Shown here: positions 1-12,100 of the stretch, in pieces | Position numbering within the stretch: position 1 is the stretch's first letter | Layout of the letters: each line of letters opens with the position of its first letter | Origin: Sclerodactyla briareus | Lineage: Eukaryota; Echinodermata; Holothuroidea; Dendrochirotida; Sclerodactylidae | Length of the DNA stretch: 64,000 bases | Direction of reading: 5' to 3' | Assembly: GCA_026419785.1 (NCBI GenBank) | Contig: JAODTK010005673.1 | Span: forward strand, 227,995 to 291,994 | Program-made: the position numbers and the translations under genes | Notes under the pieces: model-generated | Told to the model about the DNA's origin: nothing | The model's input: the letters and a program-made list of their open reading frames with translations, nothing else | Databases searched by the model: none

Positions 1-445
1 CTACTCAGTAAACAATCACGAAATTCTTTTGCTGAACTGAAGGTGAAGGAACATACAAACGTACCACCCGGAAACGATCGTCTGTTTCCTTCAGACATTA
101 ACCCCCTAACCCAGAAGTATGAAGTAAGGTCTCCTCCAACAAGACAGTACAGTAGTCGATCGTATCGTTATACGCTTTCCGGGCTAAGGTTGCATTGACG
201 CCGTGTAACATTTGTAATTTCCAATGCTTTTCGATCATTGGTAAGTGGTCACTAGTCCCGTGGTGCTCCTCAATGACGTGCCCGAAACAAGGTTAGGTTC
301 GGACGTCCAACTGGTCAGTCACAGTATGAAGGATTACAGGGACCGGTTGTGCGAGTTCCGGTCAGGGTACGATGTCATGTTGTGGGACTATGACTCTTGG
401 TGCGCCAAAACGTGCCATGAGTCCAGAAATTTTCATATATAATAT
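1..445. other. non-coding, nothing recognised
   Basis: No gene, repeat unit or RNA could be recognised here. A short open frame at 245-442 has no features of a known family and no flanking splice signals, so it is not called. Confidence 0.5.
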
Positions 446-543
446 ATTTAAATTGAGATATATCTCAATTTAAATTGTCATATGCCAGTTTCTGATTGGA
501 CGAAACTGGTCATATTAGCAGGAACGGGAAAAACTGGCATATG
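446..543. repeat. perfect 30-bp palindrome plus 13-bp inverted repeat
   Basis: Positions 446-475 form a perfect 30-bp palindrome centred between 460 and 461 (arm ATTTAAATTGAGATA). Three bases later CATATGCCAGTTT (479-491) is exactly reverse-complemented by AAACTGGCATATG (531-543), with a third related segment (GAAACTGG, 502-509) in the loop. The layout looks like a tiny non-autonomous DNA-transposon end or a hairpin-forming element. No target-site duplication is obvious. What is seen is the symmetry; the transposon reading is inference. Confidence 0.7.
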
Positions 544-2130
544 GGAACAGCAAAGTGTCTGTTGTTAGTTTCTCAATTGCCATTGGCGAGTGCATGATCA
601 GTGATGATCAGTCTTTGGTGGCCTCGGCCTCGGAGGGGCTGCGGCCTCGGCCTCGGCCTCGCGTCGGAGCTTTCTGGTTCTCGGACTTGGGCGAGGCCGG
701 TCGAGGGCCGGACAATATTGTTTGCTATTAAAATGAAGAACAGATGAGTTTATGGGTCACAAATGATGTTTCGGGATTGTTTGAATTTCGCGAAAACTTG
801 AACTAACTACATAACTCGGGATCACCCAAAAAGAATCCGATAAAAGTACTGGCGCTCGCTGCGCTCGGCCAGCCGTGCAATTCCCAGTGCAGGGCCTAGA
901 GGGCCGTGCCTAGAGAGCTCGCGTGGCCATAGACATCCTACAGTAATGAATGCCCTTGACTGCAAAGTGCACATATACGCACGGATAGCTTTGTGTACAA
1001 GGCAGCGAATCCTGCACTGGGGCGACCACCAGTGCAGCTTAATGTCGTAGTGGAAAGTCCAACATGTGGCGGCGAATCACGGGCGGGACGGGGGACATGT
1101 CTCCCCCCCCCCAATTTTTGGTGGGGGGGAGGGGAAATAATATCAAAAAAAAAAAAAAAAAACTGTCCCCCCAATATTTAGAGGAATGGTGAAAAAATCC
1201 TACGGTCAAAGGTAAAGTAAGGCGATAACAAAAGGGCCTGAAACATATTTTAATCAGATGGCTCCAATTTATGGTGTGAAAGCCAAAATGCCAAAAATTT
1301 TCTTTTTTTTCAAAAATTAAACTTTTCAGTTTTTGGCAGATTATGTTTCTTCCATTAGTGCATTACAAGTTGCGAGTTGCCTGTGGGAAGGCCACAGGGT
1401 AATTTGCCCCCCCCCCCTCCCCCTCCGAGATGGATCCAAATGCCATAACCCGAACCATTGCACATAACCGATGGGCTTGAGTTAGTCTACGTCTAAAGTC
1501 CTTCTTGTCTTGAAATAGACTGCTTGCTGACCGCCCGGGTCTTACGTGTGCTTCTTGTTGAATAAAAGATGAATGCAACGAAAAACAATAGGACAGGGGA
1601 TCGAGCACATCAGTATGGAGGTTACTGATGACGTATGGCACTGTATAGGGCGGGAGGAAGGGAAAAACAATTATAGACATGAACCATTTTAGACCAAAAT
1701 TTTGAACGGAAACAATCTTGTGAAAAAAATGACGAAGTTCCTGCCGGAGTGACTGCCGATTGTTTTGAGTCGAAGGACCGGACCCGAAAAATGCACACTT
1801 GTCCAGACCTGGGATGATGTGATCATGGGACTGCATTGTGGAAGACAAGATACTTTAAATATACTGTTGGCTATGTGAGCTAAGGACAGGTATATGCCAT
1901 TTTAAAACATCAATTTCCGCATTGTGAGAAAGTTGGCCAGGGGTGGGCGAGAATTAGAACCCCGTGGCTAAACACTCTTCCCACTGGCCACTACTAGCGG
2001 GGGGCAGATAGCACATTCCTAGCAGGGCTATGAGCAGGGTACTGAGTTCGGCCGCACCATCTCGGCTTCCAAAAGGTTTGTGTGAATGTAATTGCAGGAT
2101 GACCTGCCCATCAATCAATTTGTGACACAC
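544..2130. other. non-coding; GGCCTC repeat and poly(C)/(A) tracts
   Basis: A short GGCCTC-type simple repeat runs at about 619-668. Poly(C)/poly(G) tracts occur at about 1100-1135 and 1407-1427, and a poly(A) run at about 1145-1160. The C tract, AATTTTTGG and G tract around 1100-1130 form a self-complementary pair also seen near 8.3 and 44.5 kb, so it belongs to a dispersed repeat. Open frames here overlap on both strands and show no family features. Confidence 0.5.
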
Positions 2131-2345
2131 ATAGATTTTTTTCTTGACTGGTTGAAGTTCGTTGCCCTCAGATGACATTTGACCTGATCCCGCAAAACAA
2201 TAGGGATCATTACTCATATTTTTTTTATGGGGAGAGCCCACATACCAAGTATGGGCTTGAATCCACCAAGTGGGGTCGAGTTACCGTGTTAACAAGCCAG
2301 GGTCACGTACACACACACACACATACATACACACAACTGTTATGA
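2130..2345 (+). repeat. single unit of the dispersed ~300-bp satellite
   Basis: This stretch holds the family landmarks in order: a TGACCT-bearing segment, the AACAATAGGG block, a 'catggggag' block, 'ccaagtatgggcttgaatcca', then 'gggtcgagttaccgtgttaacaagcc'. A short (CA)n/(CATA)n run follows (about 2309-2334). The same landmarks recur in tandem at 16.2-17.5 kb, at 37.7-38.4 kb, and inverted at 51.1-52.5 kb. It lies outside any recognised gene. Confidence 0.75.
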
Positions 2346-3601
2346 CCTGCATGGATTCCTTTGATTATACATCAAGGAATCAAAAATGATGTGATTTTCT
2401 TACCGTTTACAGACTACAGTGTCTGTTAGGCTAAATGAAGGATAATACTAATGTGTGGAATTAATCTTTTTAAATACAAAATTGCAATTCAAGCACTGCT
2501 GCCGCAGTAGTAACTTTTGGGCCTAGGACGGATGCCAAAGTGCCCCGAAAATATTATATTAAATAATTAAAATACATTCCAGGATTGCAGACAACCACAT
2601 TCTTTGATTTTCTAGTCCAGGCTTATTCACAGTTTTATGCACTGGGAACTAGAATTTCACCCTCGCAATCCAGGATAACGACATCACCCAGCGGACGCCA
2701 TATCCCTGTCACCATCAGGTATACATGCAAAGCCTACAATCCCCACCAAAAATGACGGCACAAATCCTCCGAAAATACCATAGTTGGAGCTGGAACGGTC
2801 AATTTGGAAGGGGGGCATGCAACCGACCCCCCCACCCTCCCGTTTCAAGTAGGAAATGTTATAGCGGATGAATTCACTATAACATTCAATCATGCATCGA
2901 GGGCGCGGGGGCTGTGCAGAGTAAGGCAGTTTTGTCCAACTACTTTTGGCGGGGATAGTATGTCCCCATGAATGGTGAATGAATTTTCACATTTGGCCGC
3001 GCCGGTGTGGAGGATTCACTGCTGTGTACACAAAGCTACATGTAGTTCATATGCGTAATGATGCACTGTGAAGTGCAAGCAAATCAGCGCGGGTATAGGG
3101 GTAATGGTTGGGGTAAGATGTCTAAGGCGTAGCTCGTAGCAGACGTCTCTAGCATCCGGTGGAATTGCATTGGCGCATGGCGAGCCGAGGCAGCTCAGCA
3201 CATTCTATCGGCAGTTGGTTTTGGGTGATCCGAGTATGTTACTTTGTTCAAGTTGTCGCGGTATTGCAAGAAAAGTATCATTTTGTGCCATAGATTTTTT
3301 AATTTATTTTATTAAGCTCAAAAAATATTGTCATAGGCCTCGACCGGCTCGGCCCAAAACCCGACGCCGAGGCGTCTCCAAACTGCCGAATTGTAAAGAA
3401 ACACATCGATCAAGAATGTTCTTGAGACGTTGCAATCTAGGGTTTGTGGAACTAAAATGGTCAGGTACGCTACGCGCAACCAATTGTGGCGTCCACTCGC
3501 TGGTATACCTCAATGTCCCCCCACCCCCAATAATTAACACAGATCGAGCCCTGGTGGGAGTTGCGAGATGGATCTAGTCTCCGTGCATAAAACGTGCATA
3601 A
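2346..3601. other. non-coding, nothing recognised
   Basis: Moderately AT-rich sequence with a short poly(C) run near 2828. The block 'ggtacgctacgcgcaacc' near 3463 is shared with the triple repeat at 45.3-45.8 kb, so that part is probably a fragment of that family. No gene is supported. Confidence 0.45.
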
Positions 3602-4060
3602 CCCAGCAAACACCAAACGTTTTAAAACGTTTCAAAACAATGTTCTAAGTATGTTTCGCCAAGTTTGCTGAAAACGTATTTTGTTGAGTAACATGAATGT
3701 GCAAAAAGTTTATGAAACGTTTTAAAAAACGTTTGAGAACACTGTATCGTAAAAAAAAACCAAAAATAATTTTGTTGAGTTTGAGATTTATGAGTAAAGC
3801 GGACCAAGGAGCCGAGCGGTAAGCTAACAAACTCCGAACATCTACTAGCTCAACATAAACGTTTGGGAGTAACTGTTTGCGCTAAAGTTTTTATGGAGCA
3901 ATTAAAAATAAAAAAATTTAAAAAGTTGTTCCAAAACGTTTTATTAAATAGTTGGTAAAAAGTTTCCAAAAACATTTTCCTCACCTATGTTATAAAAAAA
4001 AAACATTTTCAAAACATTTGTTTGAAATATGTTTTTGAAACGTGGCTTGTGTTTGTAGGG
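3602..4060. mobile_element. AAACGTTT-rich MITE-like element
   Basis: The element begins CCCAGCAAACACCAAACG (3602) and ends GGCTTGTGTTTGTAGGG (4060). The end is an imperfect reverse complement of the start, giving terminal inverted repeats of roughly 25 bp. Internally it carries many AAACGTTT/AAAACGTTTT blocks, including a perfect 18-bp palindrome at 3615-3632. It has no coding capacity, as expected for a non-autonomous miniature inverted-repeat element. No clear target-site duplication is visible. From memory, CAGCAAACAC...AAACGTTTT ends are common in marine animal genomes; that was not checked here. Confidence 0.65.
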
Positions 4061-5379
4061 AAGCCTGGACATCAAAATAAGAAGAATTTGGTCATGCTCA
4101 ATCGTGAATGATTTTATTACTCATATAAATTTTATATGTTGCGGCGACTTGGCTGGTCATGGGCCGTTCAATCCATTCCGAAAAACGTGGGGGGGGGGAA
4201 CGTGGAACGCAGGGGACGAGGCGGACTTGGATACACTATCTAAGCGGATCGCAACCATTGGTTGGCTGGAAGCGTACAAAGGAAATTTGGGCTAGTTATA
4301 CTCCCCAGATCGCGGAAATGGCACCTTCGTGCCTAATTGAAACATCTAAATGTGCAATTTTAGTGAAGGAAAATGTGGAGAGTTGCCACGCATCTAAGAC
4401 CTCTTTATAGCTTGTGAAAGAAAATGTCGCAAGGACCACATACACAAAAGAATACCAAGAACCCAATGCAGGTTCACCCCCAATTGGGTACTTGGAACAG
4501 ACCATTGGAGAGAGATTTGAATGGAGGGTGAACTCAGATTGCAGGACCGTACTTTCGTACTACGAAAGGTGAACCGCGCGTAGCTAGATTTTTCAGTGGC
4601 GCGCTGGGGAGGAGCGAGGAGGAGGGGGGGCGGGGCGACTTTGAAATAATTTGATGAGGGTCTTTCTGACTATTTTGCGGAGCTGAAGCAGTGGTACGGT
4701 CATGGTATTTTGTATGAGGCTCAGGGTATTGGAATGGTGGCTTGCCATACTAGTCAAATATAAAAGTACCAAATATCAGAAAAGGGTCCTATATTTAATC
4801 CTGCGCGATTTCTCCTTTTTCGCCCGAATTAGTTCACTTGCACTACCGGTACTCGAAGTTGCTCGAGTAGATCATAACTTGATTATGCACTGACTCAAAT
4901 CTATGCCACTGATTGTTACTTGTCTGGCCCTATATTGGGCAGGCACTTTTTGGGGACCCGCGTCTTAGGAAATACTCACCTTCTGATGAGATACTCCAGG
5001 TTGTGTAAAAAGTTTACAGAATAGACAGACAGACAGAGTTACAGTTACAGAATAGCGAGTAATATATACGGTTTGTACCAGAGTTAGGGCGAAAATGTGA
5101 AGTCTGTGTTAAAGGCCACCACTAGACAAGAAACTCGATTGGGGTTCAAGCACATCGTCACACGATTTATGATGAGTCTTCATGTTTTACAAATTCATGG
5201 GCGGCCGTTGTACGTCAACAAATGGATTCAAATAGAGGCAAAGAGTGTTAATGTTACTCCGACTCTATATGAACGTCCGCGATATGACAAGCGATTGAAT
5301 GAAGGATCAGAAGGAATTTGTTTTGGAGAGGGGGGGGGGGTGGTAGCATAACCTAGTGGCGTAGGAACGCAATTTTGAA
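4061..5379. other. non-coding; dispersed repeat copy at ~4195-4330
   Basis: The block 'tatctaagcgga...cgtacaaaggaaatttgggct...cagatcgcggaaatggcac' around 4235-4330 reappears in related form at about 31,295-31,395, so it is a dispersed repeat. Poly(G) runs occur at 4190, 4625 and 5331. No gene is supported in the remainder. Confidence 0.5.
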
Positions 5380-5449
5380 TGGGGGAGGGGGATGAAGTAT
5401 GATTACGGATCTGGGGGGGGAGGGGCTAAGGGGAGGCTTTCCTCGCCCC

Positions 5450-5529
<80 letters not shown>

Positions 5530-5860
5530 TGCAAATTTTTTGCATTTCCGGAAGTGGCCATAGATTGCAATTTGGTGCAATATAGACTCAAAACACTCAT
5601 TTCATTCCAGAAATAATTTATAGAGGCGACTTGTGCTTGAATATGTCCTTTCTCTGCCAAATCGAATTCGGAGGAGCAGTAAATTTAGTGAGGTTAATAT
5701 CACTTTTCAGAGGACCGGCGAATTCCCCCTCCTCTCACTTTAGAAAATGTTTGCATTTAGGTGGCCTTAGATGCAGCCCGATGCATTATGACACTTCTAA
5801 ACACTCACTTTGTTCCAGAAATAAATTTTGTACTTCACGTCCTTAGAGCGATGTAGCAGG
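5380..5860. repeat. tandem pair of ~190-bp units flanking a long poly(C) tract
   Basis: Two related blocks ('gcatttccggaagtggcca...tttcattccagaaata' at about 5541-5615 and 'gcatttaggtggcctt...tttgttccagaaata' at about 5751-5825) lie about 210 bp apart. A further weak relative of 'ttaggtggcc' sits near 11,625. The poly(C) tract at 5451-5529 lies at the edge of the first unit. Open frames of poly-Pro or poly-Gly in this stretch are only translations of the homopolymer. Confidence 0.6.
5451..5529. repeat. 79-bp poly(C) tract
   Basis: A run of 79 C residues is interrupted once, by A at 5493. Such a tract could form i-motif (C strand) or G-quadruplex (G strand) structures. Its exact length is unreliable because homopolymers are where sequencing and assembly fail most. 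Confidence 0.9.
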
Positions 5861-7413
5861 ATCTCTTGAATGTACATGGTAGGTGGAGCTCTCTTATTGG
5901 GATGGTTAGTTGGTGTAATTCTTACCTAACAGCGGACCCGTAAACAGGATACGGACCATTCCTTATTTAGGGGCCGACAAATTTGCCGATTTTTGAGGTG
6001 GGTCATCGAGATGGTACGGCGGAAAATTGCGCATGTTTTTCGTATATTTTATCTGAATTGTCAGTCAGCAGAGGATTCGAAAACGGTAATGTGTTTTTTT
6101 TTGTACTTGCTTTGCACTGCCCAATTTCCCACGAGTTTTTTCTTTTTTGCCCAAAATTTCTCATCTCAGAAAAATTGTGGTACGGCAGTCTGCCCCGGTC
6201 CCCCCCCCCCTCCCCCCGGTCGAGAAATAATTTGTGCATTCTCACATGTCCCTTATTGCAACTGTTGCTCTGAATCTTGTAATTTTCTACCAAAATGTTC
6301 GAGCACATGGGCAGAGTGAGTGCCCATCGAAGTAAGCTGGGCGAAAATCTCACTTTTTAGGGATCGTCGAGATCCCCCGTCAGTCCTAGGATGACCAGGC
6401 ATAGTGATGGAACCGTAGGCTCACGTAAATTACACCTAAGAATATGGCGTGTGGGCCGCTTACAACTTTTGCACAATTTTGTTACATTTTTTTAAATACC
6501 TGCGCCCGATTTCGCATTGTCGGTTTATGGTCCTTTCTAGATTATCTCTCTTCAATTTGTCTTATATCTATTTTCGGCTGTCTCATTTGGACCATGGTAA
6601 ACTTCTTCGTCCGAATTGGAATGCTAAGATGGAAGGCGGGGGAGAGCTTCTCCTCGTATGTCAACGCCTTAGCTGAAAAACAGCACGCTATATGTATTAT
6701 TTTAGTCCATGAAGATTATAAAATTGCACTAGCCTATGTAAAAAATGCTGAGGGTCAATTTGCAGAGTTTTATACAAGCTATTCCGCATTGTTGTACGTG
6801 AATCTAATCCTATACCCTAAACGCCTAACCCTAATATAAACAATATACACAATTGATTGACCTCTCAAAACCAACAGCCATCCACGGCGGGTCGTTTTGT
6901 AAATATGTGTGTGTTAATTCGCACGAAAAAGAAGATTCTTATTGCGAAATGGGTGCACATTAAAAAAAAAGGTGAGGGGAGTTTCCACACCCGGGGAGGG
7001 GGGGGGGGTGGGTGGACCTCCGCCCACACATTTATCACTGGGGGGGGGCGGCACCAGATTCTTACAGCCGCGGTCGAACCGCGGCTGATGAATGGTTTCA
7101 AGCAAGAACACGGACGGTACGTATTTGGTGGAATATGTATTGAATGAAACTATATTCTTTAGAATTCGGGCTTTGGTGGCCAACTTTTGAGCAGTTTACA
7201 TCGTCAAGCAATAATAAAGATGAATGTTGACACACCACTATGTAGGCTCCTCTGCAGTGCCGGCGGTGGAATGACGCACCTACTTGATTCGGCATTGCAA
7301 ATTGTTATGTTAGGGTATAACTCTATTTCTCAATTCGAGATGTCGGTTGAAAGTTATTGTAATCAAGTTAGAAGAAACGTCGTGAGTAGTAAAAAGCTAG
7401 TCAAATGGAGTAT
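5861..7413. other. non-coding, nothing recognised
   Basis: Contains a C-rich stretch near 6206-6218 and G runs near 7000 and 7040. A 131-residue open frame at 6444-6839 has no recognisable motif and no splice context, and is not called. Confidence 0.4.
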
Positions 7414-7540
7414 GTAGTCGAGACCTGTATCGGTCCTTGAATTATTACGATAAATGGTGCGGTCTCGACTTCGAGACCGAGACGCTATACTACAGTGAGT
7501 ATAGACTCAAAATGTCTCGGGGCTATCCGGTCTCGACTAC
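7414..7540. mobile_element. 127-bp inverted-repeat element
   Basis: GTAGTCGAGACC (7414-7425) is exactly reverse-complemented by GGTCTCGACTAC (7529-7540). Inside, GGTCTCGACTTCGAGACC (about 7462-7479) is itself nearly palindromic, so the element can fold into nested hairpins. No coding sequence fits in it. It looks like a very short MITE or a DNA-transposon footprint; a target-site duplication is not evident. Confidence 0.6.
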
Positions 7541-9060
7541 TCCCTGGGAGAGGATTAATAAAAGTAGATATTCGAAGATAATGCCATCGATCTAAAAAAT
7601 CCCATTTAGTTGTTTTGTGAGCAGTTATGAATTATGTTCTTAACGTTTTGAAGACAACATTATTCTCAGGGAAAACGGGTTGACAAAAACTCCATACTCT
7701 ATACTGTAATGCAACGAAGGAAAAAACACAACCGCGCGCGAAGCGCGCGCAAGAAAATATCGACCATAGCGTAAAATTTCTAAGCGGTCAAGGTACAGTG
7801 GAATTGGAAGTGAACTTCTCCGGGGCTCAGCAGCTCATCGAAGGAAGTGATTTTTTGCAGTAAGTCTGAAGTCAAGGGGCCCCGGATGAATTGTGGGGAG
7901 TCCTATACAATTTCATCTACGGTAGAAAGTTGTGAACGTGATTCAGGCCTTGTACCGTGTGATCTGCAATAACTATGCTATCTAACTACGAAAACCAATG
8001 AATGAAAGCAATTTCATGAGTAATTTCGGTGAATAGGCCATTAGGGCAGGAAAAATTTTCGTAAAAAATTTCAAAAAAGTGGAAGACAAATTGCCACACC
8101 CAAGCATAAATGCGCGCGGAGCGCGGAAAAAAAAATGCACGCGAACTGGCATTCGATGAAAGATTGGGCCGTTCTAGGACCCTTAATGGCCCATTCATCT
8201 GCTATTGCTAAATGTTGCAATTCCCACGCCTAAATTGAGATATCCCAAAAAAAACCCAGAGGCAATGTCATGCGACCACATGTCCCTCATACGCCAAACG
8301 TGGGGGGGACATTTGATAGTAGTACCCCACCCATCGAACATGTGGGGGGGGACGTGTCCCCCCGTCCCCCAAGGTTGACGCCCATGGGTCAGTCATAGGC
8401 CTAAAAAAGTGATTGAATTGCAATTTTGTCTTTAAAAAGATTATCTAAAAACCATTTAGTACTATCTGTCGAATTAGCCTAGGGAATGACACTGTAGTCT
8501 GTACATGAAAAAATCACACCAAAATAATTTTGAGTCCTTCATTATATTCCCCCATGGGGATATTATGGTTCTGTCTCCGCCAGCGCCGCCGCCGCCGACG
8601 GAGAACTTCCATGTTACGCGACAACTCTCCAACGCATTGCAACATGTTTATCGAATACAAAATTTCGGATGAGTTCAACAGTGGGCGTCGCCCCACTACC
8701 ACGAGGGCGGGCATCTTGGATTTTTGACGTAACTTTTTTTATCGCTGATTTGCGTGTTTCGGGAACATGGCGACCGTTTTGAGACTTGCCGAATGTTAGC
8801 GCCTCATGGGACCCCACCAGAGCGGCCAGATCTACGTCGTTATCGATGAGATCGGGAACAGTCTTCAAGGCCCACGGATTGCCTCAATTTTTTGATCATA
8901 TGTTAGTACGTTGGTGTTTTACCCGCAGGCGATTGTCTAGGTTTTGATGACTTTAGTCGAAGGAAAATCTATGCAGGTCATGACCGTGTGTTGTGTGGTG
9001 TGTGAGTAGGAGTGTGCGTTGTGATACCCAGGACCAGTGCGTTGAGTGTGTGTGATTAGG
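7541..9060. other. non-coding, nothing recognised
   Basis: Short G/C homopolymers with complementary partners occur at about 8300-8375 ('catgtgggggggg' next to 'gtgtccccccgtccccc'). This is the same dispersed C-tract/G-tract motif noted near 1.1 kb. No gene supported. Confidence 0.45.
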
Positions 9061-9065
9061 TGTTG

Positions 9066-9140
<75 letters not shown>
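9066..9140. repeat. (TG)n microsatellite
   Basis: An almost uninterrupted TG dinucleotide array of about 75 bp. Repetitive Thr-His or Cys-Val open frames across it are artefacts of the repeat. Confidence 0.95.
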
Positions 9141-9141
<1 letters not shown>

Positions 9142-12100
9142 CGCTCTGGATTGTTAAACACGATAACTCAACCGACCTTGGTGCGATAAAGCTCGAGGTT
9201 ATTGGTATGTGGGTTCCCCCACGAGTACCGGCTCCTATTGTTTTTCCAATCAGGACAAAGGTCCTTGAGGTCAACAGACTTCAGGCAGTCAAGGTATCAC
9301 TAAGCCTCTTGGCTCTCTGGTTTGGTTGTGTCGTTAGCTTCGAGTCACTCCATGTTTGAATTGATATTGAGTGAATGTATTGCCTAGCCAAGATGGATTT
9401 TAAATGTAATTTTTATAGATTAAAAAAATGTGTCGTACACACATAGATTGGATGGGCAGTCATCGCTAAATAAACTCCACGCCTTTGGAGCCAGATGGTG
9501 CAGCCAGAATCAAATACTCTGCTCTATTTGCTCTGGCTAGGAATGTGCTATCTGTTCCAGCTAGTAGTGGAAAGAGTGTCTGCCATGGGATGGGGGGGGG
9601 GGAATAATTCTGCCCCACACCGGGCCAAGCTTCTCCACACGATGCTGGCAGTGTTTTCAAAATGCAGTGCAGGGTCCTTATGCATCTAAGGCTAGTACCT
9701 GTCCGCCTGTCACTCATGAAGAGTCATATTGAAGAGGGATTTAATGTGATGGTATAAGTAAAACCTTTATAGCCAAATCTCACAAGCATTAACATTTTAA
9801 CAACTGCATTCAATTTTTTCATTCTGAGTACCGACTTCAGGAATAAAATGTTGGTGCATATCAACTTGTGATGTTCATCCGCATTTTCGGAACGTCAACA
9901 TCATTGTCACCATATATTAATTCATAAATGACTAGCTGCGGCCATGGGAAGACAAAACAAAATATTTATATTGAACAATGGAATTTAAAATTTTGTTGCT
10001 GTATATTATTGCCGGCCTCGGCCTAGGAAGGTGTTGGGCCGGCCTCGGATGAAGCGGCCTAGAATACAAACACTGGTGATGATTCAACCATTTAGTTTCC
10101 TGTCTGCGCAATTGCCGTCCTTTATTAAAGGATTGAACCATAGACTTTTTCCATATAGGCAGCTGCGGGGACTGTTTTGAAGCATAATGGGATACTTCAG
10201 GGGGCAGTTTCGTGTAAGCGTATAGTGAGAAAACATGTAAATTTCAATTATGGTTCTCATTCTCTGTGAATATTCTCTCCAAAGTTCAGTAGTTGTCCCG
10301 TGATGTTTACATCTATGTGACAAGCGGACTGAATGTGTCATTTTTCGCCAGATAAAACGGTTGTTTGAAGAAGCTGTAGAGACCTCACCTGGAGTATTCT
10401 GTAATTGAATCTTACTTCTCAAAGATAATCAGGTAATTGAAAACGTTCACGGGAGGGCCACTAAATTTAATTCACTGTCTTAGAGTCGGACGTTACAAGA
10501 ACAGTCAAGACGTCTCGGTCTAACTTAGATATGCTGTTTCTTGCCAAGTTCAGAAGCTTTACCTTTTAACGAATCCATGTGCACAGTGTAATGTTTCAGG
10601 TTGATGTGTTGTTTACATAGGTATCATTTCGTATTTGTCATAGTATATTTTGGGATTTCAGTTTACAGCTGTTCGAGTATTTTACCGTTGTACTTGTTTA
10701 TGGTTTCACTCGCCGCTATCGTTAAATTTTACTATTATTGTTTTAAATCTTCCATCTTTTTCTTCAAATTGCCATTCTGTTGTCCTATAAACGTTTATAG
10801 TTTTATGTTTACTTTGTGAAGGGATTAGAGGCTCTTTTTTTTATTAGGGTGCTATATAAGTGCCGTTCCATATTATAATATTTTTGACTTTGATGGAACG
10901 AGACGAATAGAGGTTTTTCAAATTGTTCATGGTTCGAGGGACTTTGCTTCAAATATTACTCTTTGAGTTCTCGAAAAGTACCACCCATAGGGGTCATGCC
11001 TCAAGCTTCGTGCTAAACGCTGTATGTTAGACAGTCGGAATATTGCTTCTCGCAGAGAGCTTTTAATGAGTAGAATAGAGACCTTCCTTGGAAGATGTTG
11101 TTCTAAGAGTGTGAATGCTTTCAAGGACAGTCTTCAATGATTTATTGTTCAAGAACTGTGGGCTTTAGGCATCTGGATGTTGTTCTCTTTTGGATGCGGT
11201 CTATCATGAGGATTTGTCGCCTGACCCTTGTCACGAACTAAACCAGTAGTACCAGTGCTTCCTCATGAAAAAAAATTAAAATTTCTTCCTGATATTAGAA
11301 CGCGATTTCCTGAAATTTTCAAAAGCACATCGTACACTGCCTCAAACATCTGTCCCCTCGCATACGCAGCCTTACTAGCGTGAAAACGGACGTGTGTGTG
11401 GCGGCCGGGAGGGAAGGGCCGCCCCCCCCCCCCAGAACCATCTAAATCAAATTAATTGGTAGAATGCATTAGTATTCCAAAAAGCTCTGAACCCAAAAAG
11501 GGGGGGCCGGACCGTGGAACTCCCCCCCCCCGGGCCGTGTCCGCTACTGAATCTTTGAGTCGGAAAAAGCCCAATTCATTTTGCCATAAAAAACATTCGT
11601 CATTTATGAAAATGAAGTGTTTTTAGGTGGCCACATGAATTGCATCTAAGTGCACCTGAAAAGTTTGGCAAAAGACGGCAGAACAATCTCTCCCTAATGT
11701 GGACCTCATCGAATGTGAGAACAAACAAATGAGGAACGCAATTTCCGACCATGGAGTGGTTTTTGCCACGCTATAATGCACCAAAGCTGAATCGTGAAAT
11801 CTCAGAGTTCTCAATATCTTTCAGCTAGTCAGACTGACCTTTGCCTTTATGCAATCAGTTTATAAAGGCAATGCAAAGTAAAATGAGCGGATGCCAACAG
11901 ACATCTGTAGTCCTTGTAAACACAGAACTTGGTTGGTAAGAACAAGTTGAAAAAAATGGGGTATCGATTGCTTACGAGGAGTACAAGGAACCTAGTGTTT
12001 TTGGTGTGAGTCACCCTGTCATCGCATTTCGAGATTGTAAACATGAGATCTCCACCATGCCTTGGAAAAATCATCAAGCTCATACTTAGCAGGACTATGC

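Noticed and set aside
5353-5660. Poly-glycine and poly-proline open frames on both strands
   Set aside because: They are translations of the poly(C) tract and flanking C/G-rich sequence, with no splice context and no family.
6444-6839. 131-residue open frame as a gene
   Set aside because: No recognisable motif, AT-driven composition and no splice borders; overlapping frames are also open.
8937-9359. Thr-His and Cys-Val repeat proteins
   Set aside because: Direct products of the (TG)n microsatellite read in different frames.
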